Shown: one piece after another, positions 19,502 through 27,653 of the stretch
Numbering within the stretch: the stretch's first letter is position 1
How the letters are laid out: each line of letters starts with the position of its first letter
Origin: Agromyces badenianii
Lineage (GTDB): Bacteria; Actinomycetota; Actinomycetes; Actinomycetales; Microbacteriaceae
Length of the DNA stretch: 64,000 nucleotides
NCBI RefSeq assembly: GCF_003070885.1
Contig: NZ_CP028913.1
Span: 2,294,001-2,358,000 of the forward strand
Direction of reading: 5' to 3'
Made by a program: the position numbers and the translations under genes
The notes under the pieces: generated by a model
What the model was told of the DNA's origin: nothing
Databases searched by the model: none
What the model saw: only the letters and a program-made list of their open reading frames with translations

Positions 19502-20388
19502 AGCGCAGGAACGCGGCGCAGCTTCGCCCGCGGCGCCTCTTCGCCGGGGAAGACCCGCTTCACGCCGTCGCCCATGGCTTCGCCGATCACGCGGATATCG
19601 CGCACGAGGTGCTCGAAGCCGGTGGGCTCGAGCGAGGCGGCCTGGTCGGAACCCCACATCGCCCGGTCGAGCGTGATGTGCCGCTCGACCGCGACGGCGC
19701 CGAGGGCGACCGCCGCCAACGAGATCTGCAGGCCGCGCTCGTGACCTGAGTAGCCGATCGGCACGCCGGGGTAGCGGACGCGCAGCGTGTCGATGGTGCG
19801 CAGGTTCGCCTCCTCGGACGGCATCGGGTAGCTCGAGGTCGCGTGCAGCATGACGAGCCGGTCGGTGCCGAGCGTCTCGACGGCGCGGTCGATCTCGTCG
19901 AGCGTCGACATCCCCGTCGAGAGGATGACCGGCTTGCCGGTGCGCGCGATCGCCTCGAGCAGCGCGATGTCGGTGACCGACGCCGAGGCCACCTTGTGCG
20001 CGACCACGTCGAGCCCTTCGAGGAACTCGACCGACGGGACATCCCACGGCGACGCGAACCAGTCGATGCCGGCGCGAAGCGCGTACGAGGCGATCTCGAG
20101 GTACTCGGCCTCGCCGAACTCCACGCGGTACCGGTAGTCGAGGTAGCTCATCGTGCCCCACGGCGTCTCCCGCTGCACGTCGCGCATGTGCTCGGGGGTG
20201 GCGATCTCGGGCGTGCGCTTCTGGAACTTCACGGCCTGCGCGCCCGCCTCGACCGCGACGTCGATGAGCCGCTTGGCGATCTCCACATCGCCGTTGTGGT
20301 TCAGGCCGATCTCGCCGATGACGTAGACGGGGTGTTCGGAGCCGACCGTCGATCGGCCGATGCGCACAGACATGTGGTTCTCTTTCAT
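19498..20388 (-). CDS. neuB: N-acylneuraminate/nonulosonic acid synthase
   Basis: 296 residues, NeuB TIM barrel. Condenses phosphoenolpyruvate with a hexose or hexosamine to give a nine-carbon 2-keto acid (sialic, legionaminic or Kdn type). Family marks are EIGLNHNGD, AVKFQKRTPE, VILSTGMS, MLHATSSYPMP and IGYSGHE, with VERHITLD near the end. The usual C-terminal antifreeze (SAF) domain, present in sialic acid synthases of about 345 residues, is absent. Two ATGs are possible: 20388 overlaps the upstream stop in ATGA, and 20373 lies after AAAGAG. The substrate cannot be told from sequence. Confidence 0.88.
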   Translation of the reverse strand: MKENHMSVRIGRSTVGSEHPVYVIGEIGLNHNGDVEIAKRLIDVAVEAGAQAVKFQKRTPEIATPEHMRDVQRETPWGTMSYLDYRYRVEFGEAEYLEIASYALRAGIDWFASPWDVPSVEFLEGLDVVAHKVASASVTDIALLEAIARTGKPVILSTGMSTLDEIDRAVETLGTDRLVMLHATSSYPMPSEEANLRTIDTLRVRYPGVPIGYSGHERGLQISLAAVALGAVAVERHITLDRAMWGSDQAASLEPTGFEHLVRDIRVIGEAMGDGVKRVFPGEEAPRAKLRRVPAL

Positions 20389-21857
20389 TCAGGATCGCGC
20401 ACGGTGCGCGGGGTCGGGACGGCGCTCGACGCACCGGATTCGCGGGCGGCGAGGATCAAGTCGGCGAGCTCGCGCACCGCACCGTGGCCACCCGGCTGGG
20501 TGAGCACGTGGCGTGCCGCCGCAAGCGCTTCGGGCGCAGCATCCGGCACCGCGACGGGCCAGCCGACGAGCTCGAGCGCCGGCAGGTCGCCGCGATCGTT
20601 GCCGAGGTAGGCGATGCGGTCGAGACGGATGCTTCGTGCCTCCGCCCAGTCGCGCAGCACCGCGCCCTTCTCGCCCACCCCCTGCACGCACTCGACCCCG
20701 AGCTTCTCAGCTCGGCGGCCGACGACCGGGTTCTCTTCGGCTGAGAGGATCAGCACGGGCAGGCCGGCCTTGCGGAGCCGGGCGATGCCGTGGCCGTCGC
20801 TGCGACTCACCCGCACCGACTCCCGGCCGAGCTGGTCGACCATGACGGTGTCATCGGTGTGCACGCCGTCGAAGTCGGTGACGAGCGCGTCGACGTCGAT
20901 GCACGGGCGCTCGCGGTCGAGCACGACGCTGCGGCCGGCGGATGCCGCGATGCCGCGATCCACGTGGGCGGCGAGCGCTTGGGCCCGCTCGAGGTCGGCG
21001 AGGTCGTCGATCTCGATCGCGTGGTCGGCCTCGACCGGCTGGATGCCGATGCGCCCGAAGAAGCGGTGCTGCGCGGCGCGGAACCCGTCGGTGCTGAAGA
21101 CGTAGAACGCCCCGGTCTCGCGGTATTCGGGCTCGCGTTCCTGACGACGCGGACGACGGGCCGAGTCGTGGTTCACGCCGACGGCGGTGCCCGAACCGGC
21201 GTCGTCGCGCCAGAGGAACACGTGCGTCGCGGCGGCGGCGAAGACGACGTCGCGCTCGCCCGAGGCGACACGGCCGATCGCCGTGTCGAGGTCGGCCGGA
21301 TGGATGAACGGAGACGTCGCCTGGATGAAGACGGTGACGGGATGCTGAGCGGCCGTAAGCGAATCGGGCGAGGCCTGCTCGAGCGAGGCGTGCTCGGGCG
21401 AGGCCTGCTCGAGCGCTACCGGCTCCGCCGGCTCTACCGGGTCCAGCGCGTCGAGCGCGTGCAGCAGCGCCGACTCGCTCGACGCCTCGCCCCCGGCGAG
21501 CTCGACCGGTCGGTCGATGACCTCGGCGCCCGCCGCACGAGCCGCAGCGGCGATGTCGCGGTCATCGGTCGTGACGACGACCCGGTCGATGCGCTGCGCG
21601 GCGAGGGCGGCGCGCACGGCACGTGCCACGAGCGGAACCCCGCCGACCCGCGCGATGTTCTTGCCGGGGAGCCCGAGCGACCCGCCCCGGGCCGGGATGA
21701 TCGCGGTGGCGCGGATCGCCGAGGCATCCGATCGCGGGGCGCCGGCCTCAGCTCGTTCGGCGAAGCCGCCTCGCGCAGGGCGCGGAGGTGCCTCGGTGAC
21801 CGCCGGATCGACCGCCGCTTCGGTGCGATGTGCTTCGACGGAGTCGGCTCGGGCCAT
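20385..21857 (-). CDS. neuA: Nonulosonic acid cytidylyltransferase fused to KdsC-like HAD phosphatase
   Basis: 490 residues, two enzymes. Residues about 48-315 form a CMP-nonulosonate synthetase (IIPARGGS, LPGKN, VVTTDD, IQATSPF, ETGAFYVF). Residues about 325-475 are a KdsC/YrbI-type HAD phosphatase with DFDGVHTDD, ILSAEE, LGNDRGDLPA and GGHGAVREL. The fusion couples dephosphorylation of the NeuB product to activation with CMP. The synthetase motif reads GGSLGLPGKN, with Leu where sialic acid enzymes mostly have Lys. A Glu/Pro/Ala insertion with pentapeptide repeats sits near 140-170. The ATG lies 6 bases after TAGCTT, so probably leaderless. Confidence 0.85.
   Translation of the reverse strand: MARADSVEAHRTEAAVDPAVTEAPPRPARGGFAERAEAGAPRSDASAIRATAIIPARGGSLGLPGKNIARVGGVPLVARAVRAALAAQRIDRVVVTTDDRDIAAAARAAGAEVIDRPVELAGGEASSESALLHALDALDPVEPAEPVALEQASPEHASLEQASPDSLTAAQHPVTVFIQATSPFIHPADLDTAIGRVASGERDVVFAAAATHVFLWRDDAGSGTAVGVNHDSARRPRRQEREPEYRETGAFYVFSTDGFRAAQHRFFGRIGIQPVEADHAIEIDDLADLERAQALAAHVDRGIAASAGRSVVLDRERPCIDVDALVTDFDGVHTDDTVMVDQLGRESVRVSRSDGHGIARLRKAGLPVLILSAEENPVVGRRAEKLGVECVQGVGEKGAVLRDWAEARSIRLDRIAYLGNDRGDLPALELVGWPVAVPDAAPEALAAARHVLTQPGGHGAVRELADLILAARESGASSAVPTPRTVRDPE
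21364..21415 (-). repeat. 15-bp imperfect tandem repeats inside neuA
   Basis: Three and a third units of a 15-base repeat encode the pentapeptide pattern LEQAS-PEHAS-LEQAS-P. Two 22-base stretches 30 bases apart are identical, which points to recent slippage. Confidence 0.85.
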
Positions 21858-21863
21858 GGCGTG

Positions 21864-21869
21864 AAGCTA
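21864..21869 (-). promoter_or_regulatory. -10 hexamer (TAGCTT) of the neuA-neuB-glycosyltransferase operon
   Basis: TAGCTT on the minus strand ends 6 bases before the ATG at 21857; the three genes downstream overlap by four bases each and would be read from here. Confidence 0.5.
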
Positions 21870-21928
21870 CTAGCGGAAGGCGGACGGCCGGTGCACAGAT
21901 GGTGAACACCGGGCTACTGGGAGGTCGA

Positions 21929-22813
21929 CTAACGGTGCAGGCGCTGCTCCGCTGCCTTCACGACGTTCGCGAGCAGCATCGCGCGTGTCATCGGGCCGAC
22001 GCCGCCCGGATTCGGCGACAGGTGGCCCGCGACGCCGGCCACGCCCGGGTCGACATCGCCCGTGAGCCTGCCCTTGCCGGTGTCGTCGTCTTGCACGCGC
22101 GTGATGCCGACGTCGAGCACGGCCGCGCCGGGCTTGATCCAATCGGCCTTCACGAGATGCGGCACGCCGACGGCTGCCACGACGATGTCGGCGCGGCGCA
22201 CCTCGGCGGCGAGGTCTTGCGTGCGCGAGTGCGTGAGCGTGACCGTCGCGTCGAGTCCCTTGCGGGTGAAGAGCAGGCCGAGCGGACGGCCCACCGTGAG
22301 GCCGCGGCCGATCACCGTCACGTGCTGTCCGCGGATCGGCACGTCGTAGCGGCGCAGCATCTCGACGATGCCGGCGGGCGTGCACGGCAGCGGTGAGTGC
22401 AGCTCGCCCTCGATGCCGAGCACGAGCCGGCCGAGGTTCGTCGGGTGCAGCCCATCGGCGTCTTTGTCGGGGTCGATGAGCTCGAGCATCGCGTTCTCGT
22501 CGTGCCCGGCCGGCAGCGGCAGTTGCACGATGTAGCCGGTGACACCCGAGGCCGCGTTGAGGTCCTTGATCGCCGCGCGCACGTCGGCCGTCGTGGCCGA
22601 GGCCGGCAGGTCGACCCTGATCGATTCGATGCCGACCTCGGCGCAGTCGCGATGCTTGCCGGCGACGTAGGAACGCGATGCCGGGTCGTCGCCCACGAGC
22701 AGCGTGCCGAGTCCGGGCACGACGCCGTGCGCCTTCAGCAGCTGGATTCGCGCGGCGAGTTCGGACTTGACGGCCGACGCCGTGGCGACGCCGTCGAGGG
22801 TGATGGCGGTCAT
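21929..22813 (-). CDS. folD: Methylenetetrahydrofolate dehydrogenase/cyclohydrolase
   Basis: 294 residues. Bifunctional enzyme that turns 5,10-methylene-THF to 10-formyl-THF via methenyl-THF. The catalytic lysine is in [15 protein letters not shown]; the second signature PGGVGPMT is near the end ([15 protein letters not shown]), and the cofactor loop [12 protein letters not shown] lies near 170-182. It follows glyA after 132 bases that contain a long hairpin, and both enzymes handle the same one-carbon units. It is probably under the ZTP riboswitch of glyA by read-through, unless the hairpin stops most transcripts. Confidence 0.95.
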   Translation of the reverse strand: MTAITLDGVATASAVKSELAARIQLLKAHGVVPGLGTLLVGDDPASRSYVAGKHRDCAEVGIESIRVDLPASATTADVRAAIKDLNAASGVTGYIVQLPLPAGHDENAMLELIDPDKDADGLHPTNLGRLVLGIEGELHSPLPCTPAGIVEMLRRYDVPIRGQHVTVIGRGLTVGRPLGLLFTRKGLDATVTLTHSRTQDLAAEVRRADIVVAAVGVPHLVKADWIKPGAAVLDVGITRVQDDDTGKGRLTGDVDPGVAGVAGHLSPNPGGVGPMTRAMLLANVVKAAEQRLHR

Positions 22814-22870
22814 ACGTCTCTCTCTTTCCTGCAGCTTCTTCGTGCAGCTTCGGTGTTCAGGAGATCTCGG

Positions 22871-22911
22871 GCGACACGCCGGGGGCGGCGGGCCGAACCC
22901 CGGCGTGTCGC
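22871..22911 (-). terminator. Strong hairpin between glyA and folD
   Basis: 14-bp perfect stem (22871-22884 with 22898-22911), 13-base loop; flanking CTCGG/CCGAG bases could extend it. It has no U-tract. It may end glyA transcripts or protect them while allowing partial read-through into folD. Confidence 0.7.
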
Positions 22912-22945
22912 ACCGAGTCTCGTGAACAGCGTCTGACGCCGCGAG

Positions 22946-24235
22946 CTACTGCGCGAGCCCCGGGTACAGCGGGAACGCCGCCGTGAGGGCTTGCACGCGG
23001 GAGCGGAGCGCCGCGACATCCGCTTCGCCCTGCAGCGTGAGCGCGATGATGTCGGCGACCTCGGTGAACTCGGCGTCGCCGAAGCCGCGGGTCGCGAGCG
23101 CGGGCGTGCCGATGCGCAGGCCCGAGGTGACCATCGGCGGGCGCGGGTCGAACGGCACCGCGTTGCGGTTCACGGTGATGAGCGCCTCGTGCAGCAGGTC
23201 TTCGGCCTGCTGGCCGTCGATCTTCGAGTGGCGGAGGTCGGCGAGCACGAGGTGCACGTCGGTGCCGCCCGTGAGCACGTCGACGCCCGCCGCACGCGAG
23301 TCGTCGGCCGTGAGACGGTCGGCGAGGATCTGCGCGCCGCGGATGGTGCGCTCCTGACGGTCTCTGAAGTCGGCGGATGCAGCGATCTTGAACGCCGTGG
23401 CCTTCGCCGCGATGACGTGCATGAGCGGGCCGCCCTGCTGGCCCGGGAACACGTTGGAGTTCAGCTTCTTCGCGAGCTCGGTGTCGCGCGCGACGATGAA
23501 GCCCGAGCGGGGGCCGCCGATCGTCTTGTGCACCGTCGAGGAGACGACGTCGGCGTGCGGCACCGGGCTCGGGTGCAGGCCCGCGGCGACGAGGCCGGCG
23601 AAGTGCGCCATGTCGACCCAGAGCTTCGCGCCGACCTCATCGGCGATCGCGCGGAACGCGGCGAAGTCGAGGTGGCGGGGGTAGGCCGACCAGCCGGCGA
23701 TGATGACCTGCGGCTTGTGCTCGAGGGCCTTGTCGCGCACGACGTTCATGTCGACGAGGAAGGTCTCGGGGTCGACGCCGTACGAGACGGCGTTGTAGAG
23801 CTTGCCCGAGAAGTTCAGCTTCATGCCGTGCGTGAGGTGGCCGCCGTGCGCGAGCTCGAGGCCGAGGATGGTGTCGCCCGGCGTGGCGATCGCGGAGAGC
23901 ACCGCGGCGTTGGCGGTGGCGCCCGAGTGCGGCTGCACGTTGGCGTACTCGGCGCCGAACAGCGACTTCGCCCGCTCGATCGCGAGCGACTCGGCGATGT
24001 CGACGTACTCGCAGCCGCCGTAGTAGCGGCGCCCGGGGTAGCCCTCGGCGTACTTGTTCGTGAGCACGCTGCCCTGGGACTGCAGCACGGAGACGGGAAC
24101 GAAGTTCTCGCTCGCGATCATCTCGAGGTAGTCGCGCTGGCGGCCCAGCTCGAGCTCGAGAACCTCGGCGATCTCGGGATCGACTTCGGACAGCGGCGCA
24201 TTGAAAACGGATTCGGCCAAGACTGGCTCCTTCAT
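22946..24235 (-). CDS. glyA: Serine hydroxymethyltransferase
   Basis: 429 residues. PLP enzyme making glycine and 5,10-methylene-THF from serine and THF. Marks include [31 protein letters not shown] and the PLP lysine in [17 protein letters not shown] chose the ATG at 24235, where the protein begins [15 protein letters not shown] like its relatives; the upstream open frame is leader RNA. A 127-base 5' leader that begins with a ZTP riboswitch aptamer precedes it, so expression should rise when ZTP (a sign of formyl-folate shortage) accumulates. folD lies downstream. Confidence 0.96.
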   Translation of the reverse strand: MKEPVLAESVFNAPLSEVDPEIAEVLELELGRQRDYLEMIASENFVPVSVLQSQGSVLTNKYAEGYPGRRYYGGCEYVDIAESLAIERAKSLFGAEYANVQPHSGATANAAVLSAIATPGDTILGLELAHGGHLTHGMKLNFSGKLYNAVSYGVDPETFLVDMNVVRDKALEHKPQVIIAGWSAYPRHLDFAAFRAIADEVGAKLWVDMAHFAGLVAAGLHPSPVPHADVVSSTVHKTIGGPRSGFIVARDTELAKKLNSNVFPGQQGGPLMHVIAAKATAFKIAASADFRDRQERTIRGAQILADRLTADDSRAAGVDVLTGGTDVHLVLADLRHSKIDGQQAEDLLHEALITVNRNAVPFDPRPPMVTSGLRIGTPALATRGFGDAEFTEVADIIALTLQGEADVAALRSRVQALTAAFPLYPGLAQ

Positions 24236-24292
24236 GACAAACGGACCTACGTGGGGTGCTGCCTCGCGCGCGCCAGCGCCGAGGAATGCGTA

Positions 24293-24363
24293 CCGGCCCA
24301 GGCGTGCGGTCGGTCCGTGCCAGTCGCTCCCCGATGGTATCCATCTGAACGCCAGTTGCGACG
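24293..24363 (-). ncRNA. ZTP (pfl) riboswitch aptamer upstream of glyA
   Basis: The leader carries the conserved parts of the ZTP class in order: a P1 strand GTCGC, then AACTGGCG, a hairpin ATGG-ATA-CCAT, the CGGGGA core and the closing GCGAC, a linker, and finally CGCCTGGGCC, whose CGCC pairs with GGCG of the first part (pseudoknot). P1 GTCGC/GCGAC is perfect. ZTP/ZMP binding reports a lack of 10-formyl-THF and turns on folate and purine genes; glyA and folD are known targets of the class. A -10 hexamer lies just upstream, so the aptamer starts close to the transcript 5' end. Confidence 0.93.
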
Positions 24364-24368
24364 AACGA

Positions 24369-24374
24369 AGCTTA
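24369..24374 (-). promoter_or_regulatory. -10 hexamer (TAAGCT) of glyA
   Basis: TAAGCT on the minus strand lies about 6-7 bases before the first riboswitch base, which places the transcription start at the aptamer. Confidence 0.6.
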
Positions 24375-24392
24375 GCAACGGATGCGGCCCGC

Positions 24393-24408
24393 TGCAGCGA
24401 TCGCTGCA
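24393..24408. promoter_or_regulatory. 16-bp perfect palindrome in the glyA/hexosaminidase intergenic region
   Basis: TGCAGCGATCGCTGCA is fully self-complementary and lies where the -35 of the glyA promoter should be. It is a candidate operator for an unknown dimeric regulator of glyA, of the divergent GH20 gene, or both. Confidence 0.45.
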
Positions 24409-24477
24409 ATGATCAAGTGCGCGATGGCCCGCGTCGAATTGCGTACCTGCACCGCCCTGCAACAGAACGGAGAGGCC

Positions 24478-26007
24478 GTGACCGGCATCATCCCCGCCCC
24501 CGTCGACATCGAGTACACGGATGCTGCGCCCTTCGTGCTGACGGGGCGGTCCCGCTTCGTCGCGGTCGGCGACGCCGCGTCCGTCGCCGAGACCTTCGCC
24601 GCCCGGGCGCGCATCGCCACCGGGTTCGACCTGCCCGTCGTCGCTGGCGAGGCCGCGGCATCCGACATCGCGCTCGTCATCGACGCCGACGCCGGTGCCG
24701 GCTTCGAGGCATACACGCTCACGAGCGGCGCCGACGGCGTCCGCATCTCGGCGCCAGGCCCCGCAGGACTCTTCTGGGGCACGCAGACGCTCCGGCAGCT
24801 CCTGCCGGCCGAGATCGAGCGAGCGGATGCCGCGCGGGTGCCCGCCGAGGGATGGATCGTGCCCGCGGCATCCGTCGCGGACGCCCCTCGCTTCGCCTAC
24901 CGCGGCTCGATGCTCGACGTGGCGCGCCACTTCTTCCCGGTGGAGGACGTGCTCGACCACATCGACCGCATCGCCCTGCTGAAGCTCAACGTGCTGCACC
25001 TGCACCTCACCGACGACCAGGGGTGGCGGCTGCAGATCGACGCGTGGCCCGAACTCACCGGCATCGGCGCATCGACCTCGACCGGCGGCGACGGCGGCGG
25101 CTTCTACACGAAGGCGGACTACCGGCGCATCGTCGAGCACGCCGCCGAGCGATTCGTGACCGTCGTGCCCGAGATCGACCTGCCCGGCCACACGAACGCC
25201 GCGCTCAGCGCCTACCCCGAACTGAACTGCGACGGCGTCGCTCCGAAGCCGTACGAGGGCACCGAGGTCGGGTTCTCGTCGCTGTGCGCGTCCGCCGAGC
25301 GCGCGGAGGCCACCGACCGGTTCCTCGCCGATGTCATGAACGAACTCGCCGCGATGACGCCCGGACCGTGGCTGCACGTCGGCGGCGACGAGTCGCTCGC
25401 GACCTCGGAGGCCGACTACCTCGACCTCGTGCGGCGCATCACGGCCGCCGGGGCCGCGACCGGCAAGACCGTGATCGGCTGGCACGAGATGGGCGCGTCG
25501 CGCGAACTGCCCGCCGGCACCGTCGGCCAGTACTGGGACTTCGTGACCCCGCGCGAGCGGGCTGCCGAGCTCACGACCTCCTTCGTCGAGCAGGGCGGGA
25601 GCGTCATCCTCTCCCCTGCCGACGTCGCCTATCTCGACATGAAGTACCCCGACGACCCCGACGGGCCGCTCGGCCGCAAGCTCGGGCAGCTGTGGGCCGA
25701 CGGGCCGACGACCCTCGAGGAGGCGTATTCCTGGGAGCCGGCGTCGATCGTGCCCGGCCTCGCGGAGGCCGACATCCTCGGCGTCGAGGCGCCCGTGTGG
25801 ACCGAGACGATCGCCGCCGCGCCCGAACTCGAATTCATGGTGTTCCCGCGCATCACGGCGATCGCCGAGATCGCCTGGTCGCCCGCGCCGGCCGGCGGGT
25901 CCCGCGACGAAGCCGACTTCCACGCCAGGCTCGCCTCGCTCGGCACGCACCTCGACGCCCTCGGCATCGCAGCGCGCAAGGTCGCCGGGGTGACCTGGCT
26001 CGAGTAG
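24478..26007 (+). CDS. Family GH20 beta-N-acetylhexosaminidase
   Basis: 509 residues. An N-terminal GH20b-like alpha/beta domain (about 1-135) precedes the catalytic barrel. The catalytic Asp-Glu pair is in HVGGDES near 301-302; other family marks are YRGSMLDVARHFFP, LHLHLTDDQGWRLQID and VVPEIDLPGHTNAAL. There is no signal peptide, so it should cleave imported chitobiose or N-acetyl-glucosaminides in the cytosol. The GTG at 24478 follows GGAGAGG; the frame is open 32 codons further up through the glyA promoter. It opens the amino-sugar region of the window. Confidence 0.92.
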   Translation: MTGIIPAPVDIEYTDAAPFVLTGRSRFVAVGDAASVAETFAARARIATGFDLPVVAGEAAASDIALVIDADAGAGFEAYTLTSGADGVRISAPGPAGLFWGTQTLRQLLPAEIERADAARVPAEGWIVPAASVADAPRFAYRGSMLDVARHFFPVEDVLDHIDRIALLKLNVLHLHLTDDQGWRLQIDAWPELTGIGASTSTGGDGGGFYTKADYRRIVEHAAERFVTVVPEIDLPGHTNAALSAYPELNCDGVAPKPYEGTEVGFSSLCASAERAEATDRFLADVMNELAAMTPGPWLHVGGDESLATSEADYLDLVRRITAAGAATGKTVIGWHEMGASRELPAGTVGQYWDFVTPRERAAELTTSFVEQGGSVILSPADVAYLDMKYPDDPDGPLGRKLGQLWADGPTTLEEAYSWEPASIVPGLAEADILGVEAPVWTETIAAAPELEFMVFPRITAIAEIAWSPAPAGGSRDEADFHARLASLGTHLDALGIAARKVAGVTWLE

Positions 26008-26084
26008 CGCGACGGGCGCACTCCTCGAGGCGCCGTCCCGCACCGGGCGTCCTCCGGCCCCTACCGGCGTCTCACTGCGCGGGC

Positions 26085-26090
26085 TAGGCT
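26085..26090 (+). promoter_or_regulatory. -10 hexamer (TAGGCT) upstream of the VOC protein gene
   Basis: TAGGCT lies 44 bases before the ATG. Here, unlike at the leaderless genes of the window, a strong ribosome binding site also exists. Confidence 0.5.
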
Positions 26091-26134
26091 CTGGCCGGCA
26101 CGGGAGTGCCGTGCCGCGGAAGGGGAGGATGACG

Positions 26135-26533
26135 ATGTCCGGAGTCGTGCATTTCGAGATCCCGGCTGACGACCAGGACCGGGCGCGGGCGTTCTATTCC
26201 AGCGCATTCGACTGGCGCCTCGACGCCATGCCGGAACTGCAGTATACGAACGTCGTGACGACCCCCGTCGACGAGGCGACACAGACGCCGCTCGAGTCGG
26301 GGGCGATCAACGGCGGCATGTTCGAGCGCACCGCCGCACTCGCGAATCCGATCATCACCGTCGATGTCGCCGACATCGACGCCGCTCTCGATCGGATCGT
26401 CGGGCTCGGCGGAGCGGTGGTGCAGGCGAAGACCGCGATACCGGGCATGGGGTACTTCGGCTACTTCCGCGACACCGAGGGCAACGTCCTCGGACTGTGG
26501 ACCACGGCTCCCGACGCCGCGGCCGACGCCTGA
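26135..26533 (+). CDS. VOC-fold (glyoxalase/bleomycin-resistance-like) protein
   Basis: 132 residues, a pair of VOC modules. Typical segments are VVHFEIPADDQDRARAFYSSAFDW at the start (split here by its helix) and GYFGYFRDTEGNVLGLW at the end, which holds the metal-ligand glutamate of the family. The function is unknown; relatives are lyases, dioxygenases or binding proteins. ATGs at 26129 and 26135 follow GGGGAGG; the second has the better spacing of 6 bases. It stands alone between the GH20 gene and the SIS operon. Confidence 0.8.
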   Translation: MSGVVHFEIPADDQDRARAFYSSAFDWRLDAMPELQYTNVVTTPVDEATQTPLESGAINGGMFERTAALANPIITVDVADIDAALDRIVGLGGAVVQAKTAIPGMGYFGYFRDTEGNVLGLWTTAPDAAADA

Positions 26534-26553
26534 TCCCTCTCGAGGCGCGGGTG

Positions 26554-26573
26554 GCGGATGCCGCGGCATCCGC
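26554..26573 (+). terminator. Palindromic hairpin (inverted CGGATGCC pair) after the VOC gene
   Basis: 20-bp perfect palindrome GCGGATGCCGCGGCATCCGC, 20 bases after the stop; as RNA it folds into an 8-bp stem with a 4-base loop. It pairs two copies of the window's frequent CGGATGCCGC word. Confidence 0.55.
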
Positions 26574-26576
26574 TCG

Positions 26577-26707
26577 GCGTCACGTGACGCTGCTCGCCGT
26601 GAGTCCGCCGACGAGGCGCTTCTCGATGATCATGAACAAATGACCACGGGCTTCTGCACCTGATCGACTCGCACGTCATGTCGCGAAACGATCACATGCC
26701 TGATCGA
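26577..26707 (+). promoter_or_regulatory. Control region of the SIS/ROK/DeoR/NagA operon
   Basis: Contains a 14-bp palindrome GCGTCACGTGACGC (26577-26590), two direct copies of CCTGATCGA 40 bases apart (26659-26667 and 26699-26707), and CGAAA words at 26686 and 26706 like those in DeoR operators. The DNA is clearly more A/T-rich than the surrounding genes. A possible -10 TATGCT is at 26718-26723. Confidence 0.4.
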
Positions 26708-26759
26708 AAATTCTGGTTATGCTCAGTTGCAATCACTTTTCGGGCAATGTGGAGGAACG

Positions 26760-27653
26760 ATGATCACGGGCGAACGCGAACAGATGGCAATCGAGCTCGG
26801 CTCGCAGCCCGAGATGTGGGCCAGGGCCGCCGAGCTCCGTGCCGAGCAGTCGCTGCTCCCCGCGCGCGGCGAACGCATCGCCGTGGTGGGGTGCGGCACC
26901 TCCTGGTTCATCGCGCAGTCGTACGCATCGCTGCGCGAAGCCGGCGGTCACGGCGAGACCGATGCCTTCGCGGCATCCGAGGCCTTCGTCGACCGCGGCT
27001 ACGACGCCGTCATCGCACTGACCCGGTCGGGCACCACGACCGAGGTGCTGCAGCTGATCGACGGCCTGCGCGGCCGGGTGCGCACCATCGGCCTCATCGG
27101 CGACGCCGAATCACCGCTCGTCGACCTCGTCGACCAGGCCGTGACCATTCCCTTCGCCGATGAACGATCGGTCGTGCAGACCCGATTCGCCACAACGGCG
27201 TTCGCGCTGTTCCGCGCCGCGCTCGGTGAAGACCTGACCGGCGCGATCGCCGATGCCGAACGCGCCGTCGCCGAAGAGCTCGACCCCGTGCTGACCGACG
27301 CGGAGCAGTACACCTTCCTCGGCCGCAACTGGTCGGTCGGCCTCGTCCAGGAGGCGGCCATCAAGATGCGCGAGGTCTCGCAGTCGTGGACCGAGTCGTA
27401 CCCGTCGATGGAGTACCGGCACGGCCCGATCGCGATCGCCGCACCCGGCCGGGTGACCTGGCAGTTCGGCGAGGCTCCCGAGGGCCTCGCCGACGACGTG
27501 GCCGCGACGGGCGCCCACTTCGAGGCCGGCGCGCTCGATCCGATGGCCGAGCTCGTGCGCGTGCAGCGCGTGGCACTCGCCCGCGCCCGCGCCCGTGGCC
27601 TCGATCCCGATGCGCCGCGCAACCTCAGCCGTTCCGTCGTCCTCGACGCGTGA
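26760..27653 (+). CDS. SIS-domain amino-sugar phosphate isomerase/deaminase-like protein
   Basis: 297 residues, two SIS (sugar isomerase) modules related to the isomerase half of GlmS. Module one has VGCGTSWFIAQSYASLRE and LTRSGTTTEVLQLIDGL, module two YTFLGRNWSVGLVQEAAIKMREVSQ with the conserved acid in EYRHGP. Members convert or deaminate sugar-phosphates such as glucosamine- or galactosamine-6-phosphate. GGAGGAACG precedes the ATG. It leads an operon with a ROK kinase, DeoR regulator and nagA, so an amino-sugar phosphate is the likely substrate (inference). The stop overlaps the next start by one base. Confidence 0.82.
   Translation: MITGEREQMAIELGSQPEMWARAAELRAEQSLLPARGERIAVVGCGTSWFIAQSYASLREAGGHGETDAFAASEAFVDRGYDAVIALTRSGTTTEVLQLIDGLRGRVRTIGLIGDAESPLVDLVDQAVTIPFADERSVVQTRFATTAFALFRAALGEDLTGAIADAERAVAEELDPVLTDAEQYTFLGRNWSVGLVQEAAIKMREVSQSWTESYPSMEYRHGPIAIAAPGRVTWQFGEAPEGLADDVAATGAHFEAGALDPMAELVRVQRVALARARARGLDPDAPRNLSRSVVLDA

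Noticed and set aside
19502-20434. In-frame upstream extension of the glycosyltransferase gene through neuB
   Set aside because: Only the part after the GTGA overlap at 19501 looks like protein; the rest is out-of-phase neuB.
24393-24408. DasR (dre) site for the GlcNAc regulator
   Set aside because: The palindrome does not match the ACTGGTCTAGACCAGT-type dre consensus.
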